DNA of 7,885 nt. Origin: Clostridium sp. UBA6758. GTDB taxonomy: Bacteria; Bacillota; Clostridia; Clostridiales; Clostridiaceae. Below, piece by piece: positions 6,903 through 7,885 of the stretch. Both the position numbers and the translations under genes were made by a program. How positions within the stretch are numbered: the first letter of the stretch is position 1; each line of letters starts with the position of its first letter. Below the pieces are notes generated by a model, which did no database searches, had not been told where the DNA came from, and worked only from the letters and a program-made list of their open reading frames with translations. The DNA lies in the NCBI GenBank assembly GCA_002453475.1, contig DKGY01000043.1, forward strand, positions 1 to 7,885. The letters are read 5' to 3'.

Positions 6903-6959
6903 GTTGTAGTGTATATAAGATTTTACATTGCTAATTTAAAAAGATAATGAGGTGTAAGT

Positions 6960-7885
6960 ATGTCTGAAATAGAAAATAAAAAAACTCCTGAAGTAAAAAA
7001 GAAGAAAGGTGCAAGCCCAGGGATACTGGCTTTAAGAAAAGTTGTTGAGGATGTGTACGCTGCTGCTAGAGAAGCAAAAAAACAAGGAGAGCCAATAGGA
7101 TGGTCATCTTCAAAGTTCCCCTGTGAGTTAGCAGAAGCTTTTGGACTTAAAGTTGTATATCCAGAAAATCAAGCTGCAGGTATTGCTGCACAACACGATG
7201 GAGAAGTAATGTGTAAAGCGGCAGAAGAGTTAGGATATGATAATGATATATGTGGCTATGCTAGGATAAGCCTTGCATATGCTGCAGGAAAAAGAGCTGC
7301 TAACAAATATGATCATGAGACAGGTTCATATATAATCAACCCTAATAGCGGAAAGCCTCTTAAAGATGAAAATGGGAATGCTGTTATAGACCCTGAAACT
7401 GGAAAACCAGTGAAAGACCCAAAGACAATGACTCCTTATACAGAGCTTGTGGACTTAAATGAAATTAATGCCATGGAAGAAGGCGAGGAGAAGGAAAGAG
7501 CATTAGCTGCTATACATCATTTCAGACAGATGCAGATGCCACAGCCAGATTTTGTACTTTGCTGTAATAATATTTGTAACTGCATGACAAAGTGGTATGA
7601 AAATATAGCACGTATGCATAATATTCCACTAATTATGATTGATATTCCATATAATAACACTGTTACTATAGATGATACATATGTTGCATATGTTCGTGGA
7701 CAGTTTGATAAGGCAATTGAACAATTAGAAAAAATCAGTGGAGTTAAATTTGATGAAGAAAAATTTAAGAGAGCCTGTGCAAATGCAAATCGTACAGCAA
7801 AAGCGTGGTTAAATGTTTGTAATTATCTTCAGTACAAGCCATCACCAATGAGCGGATTTGATTTGTTTAACCATATGGCTGACGT
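6960..7885 (+). CDS. hgdA: 2-Hydroxyglutaryl-CoA dehydratase subunit A (partial, 3' end beyond window)
   Basis: Alpha subunit of the iron-sulfur dehydratase that converts (R)-2-hydroxyglutaryl-CoA to (E)-glutaconyl-CoA by a ketyl-radical route. The frame is open from ATG 6960 to the last base (308 codons plus two bases), roughly two-thirds of a protein of about 480 residues. Diagnostic segments are GWSSSKFPCELAE (47-59), NQAAGIAA (70-77), GYDNDICGYARISLAYAAG (92-110), the Cys-rich CCNNICNCMTKWYE (201-214), NIPLIMIDIPYN (221-232) and NRTAKAWL (277-284), all closely matching HgdA of Acidaminococcus and C. symbiosum. Cysteines in these blocks include the expected ligands of its [4Fe-4S] cluster. 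The start has GAGGTG (6949-6954) 5 bases upstream. The N terminus carries a Lys-rich extension of about 14 residues before the conserved SPG; a Gly/Lys/Asp-rich insert at 117-160 contains GKPLKD and GKPVKD. HgdB should follow. Confidence 0.95.
   Translation, partial: MSEIENKKTPEVKKKKGASPGILALRKVVEDVYAAAREAKKQGEPIGWSSSKFPCELAEAFGLKVVYPENQAAGIAAQHDGEVMCKAAEELGYDNDICGYARISLAYAAGKRAANKYDHETGSYIINPNSGKPLKDENGNAVIDPETGKPVKDPKTMTPYTELVDLNEINAMEEGEEKERALAAIHHFRQMQMPQPDFVLCCNNICNCMTKWYENIARMHNIPLIMIDIPYNNTVTIDDTYVAYVRGQFDKAIEQLEKISGVKFDEEKFKRACANANRTAKAWLNVCNYLQYKPSPMSGFDLFNHMAD

Noticed and set aside
6873..6920. Rho-independent terminator ending the operon after hgdC
   Set aside because: The stem is strong but is followed by GTTGTAGTGT instead of a T-run, and hgdA, which must work with hgdC, follows at once; kept as an attenuator or processing hairpin.
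1..7885. CRISPR arrays, tRNA/rRNA genes, insertion sequences or attachment sites
   Set aside because: No regularly spaced repeats, cloverleaf sequences, transposase frames or terminal repeats were found; the window is a compact metabolic operon.

Overview
The window carries most of the gene set for fermenting glutamate through the 2-hydroxyglutarate pathway: a sodium-pumping glutaconyl-CoA decarboxylase (gcdD, gcdC, gcdB, gcdA), glutaconate CoA-transferase (gctA, gctB), and the activator plus first subunit of 2-hydroxyglutaryl-CoA dehydratase (hgdC, and hgdA cut by the window end). This points to a strictly anaerobic, amino-acid-fermenting Firmicute. The DNA is AT-rich, nearly every gene has a strong AGGAGG-type ribosome binding site, and TTG and GTG starts are used. 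A low-GC Clostridia lineage fits best; genus cannot be read from the sequence, and Fusobacteria, which share the pathway, are not strictly excluded.

Layout, all on the + strand: 1-369 is a very AT-rich stretch without a supported gene. It holds a perfect 9-bp inverted repeat (223-249), a degenerate partial copy of it (73-87) and a candidate extended -10 promoter (272-282). Then come gcdD (370-654), gcdC (699-1118) and gcdB (1134-2282), the membrane anchor, biotin carrier and Na+-translocating subunit of the decarboxylase. After a 77-nt gap follow gctA (2360-3388), gctB (3403-4206), gcdA (4262-6052) and hgdC (6068-6850). A perfect 12-bp hairpin without a T-tract (6873-6902) separates hgdC from hgdA (6960 to beyond 7885). 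The missing partner hgdB would be expected just past the end.

How the genes work together: GctAB activates (R)-2-hydroxyglutarate to its CoA thioester. HgdC, an iron-sulfur ATPase, injects a high-energy electron into the HgdAB dehydratase, which makes glutaconyl-CoA. GcdABCD decarboxylates this to crotonyl-CoA and uses the energy to export Na+. Crotonyl-CoA then normally goes to butyrate and acetate by enzymes not in this window.

This is a known system rather than a new one. Diagnostic residues (GctB Glu54, HgdC Cys127/Cys166, GcdB Asp154, GcdC Lys105) are all present, so the enzymes look functional. The less ordinary points are the joining of the gcdDCB cluster to the gct-gcdA-hgd cluster, the T-less hairpin before hgdA, the inverted-repeat pair upstream, and the use of non-ATG starts in three genes.
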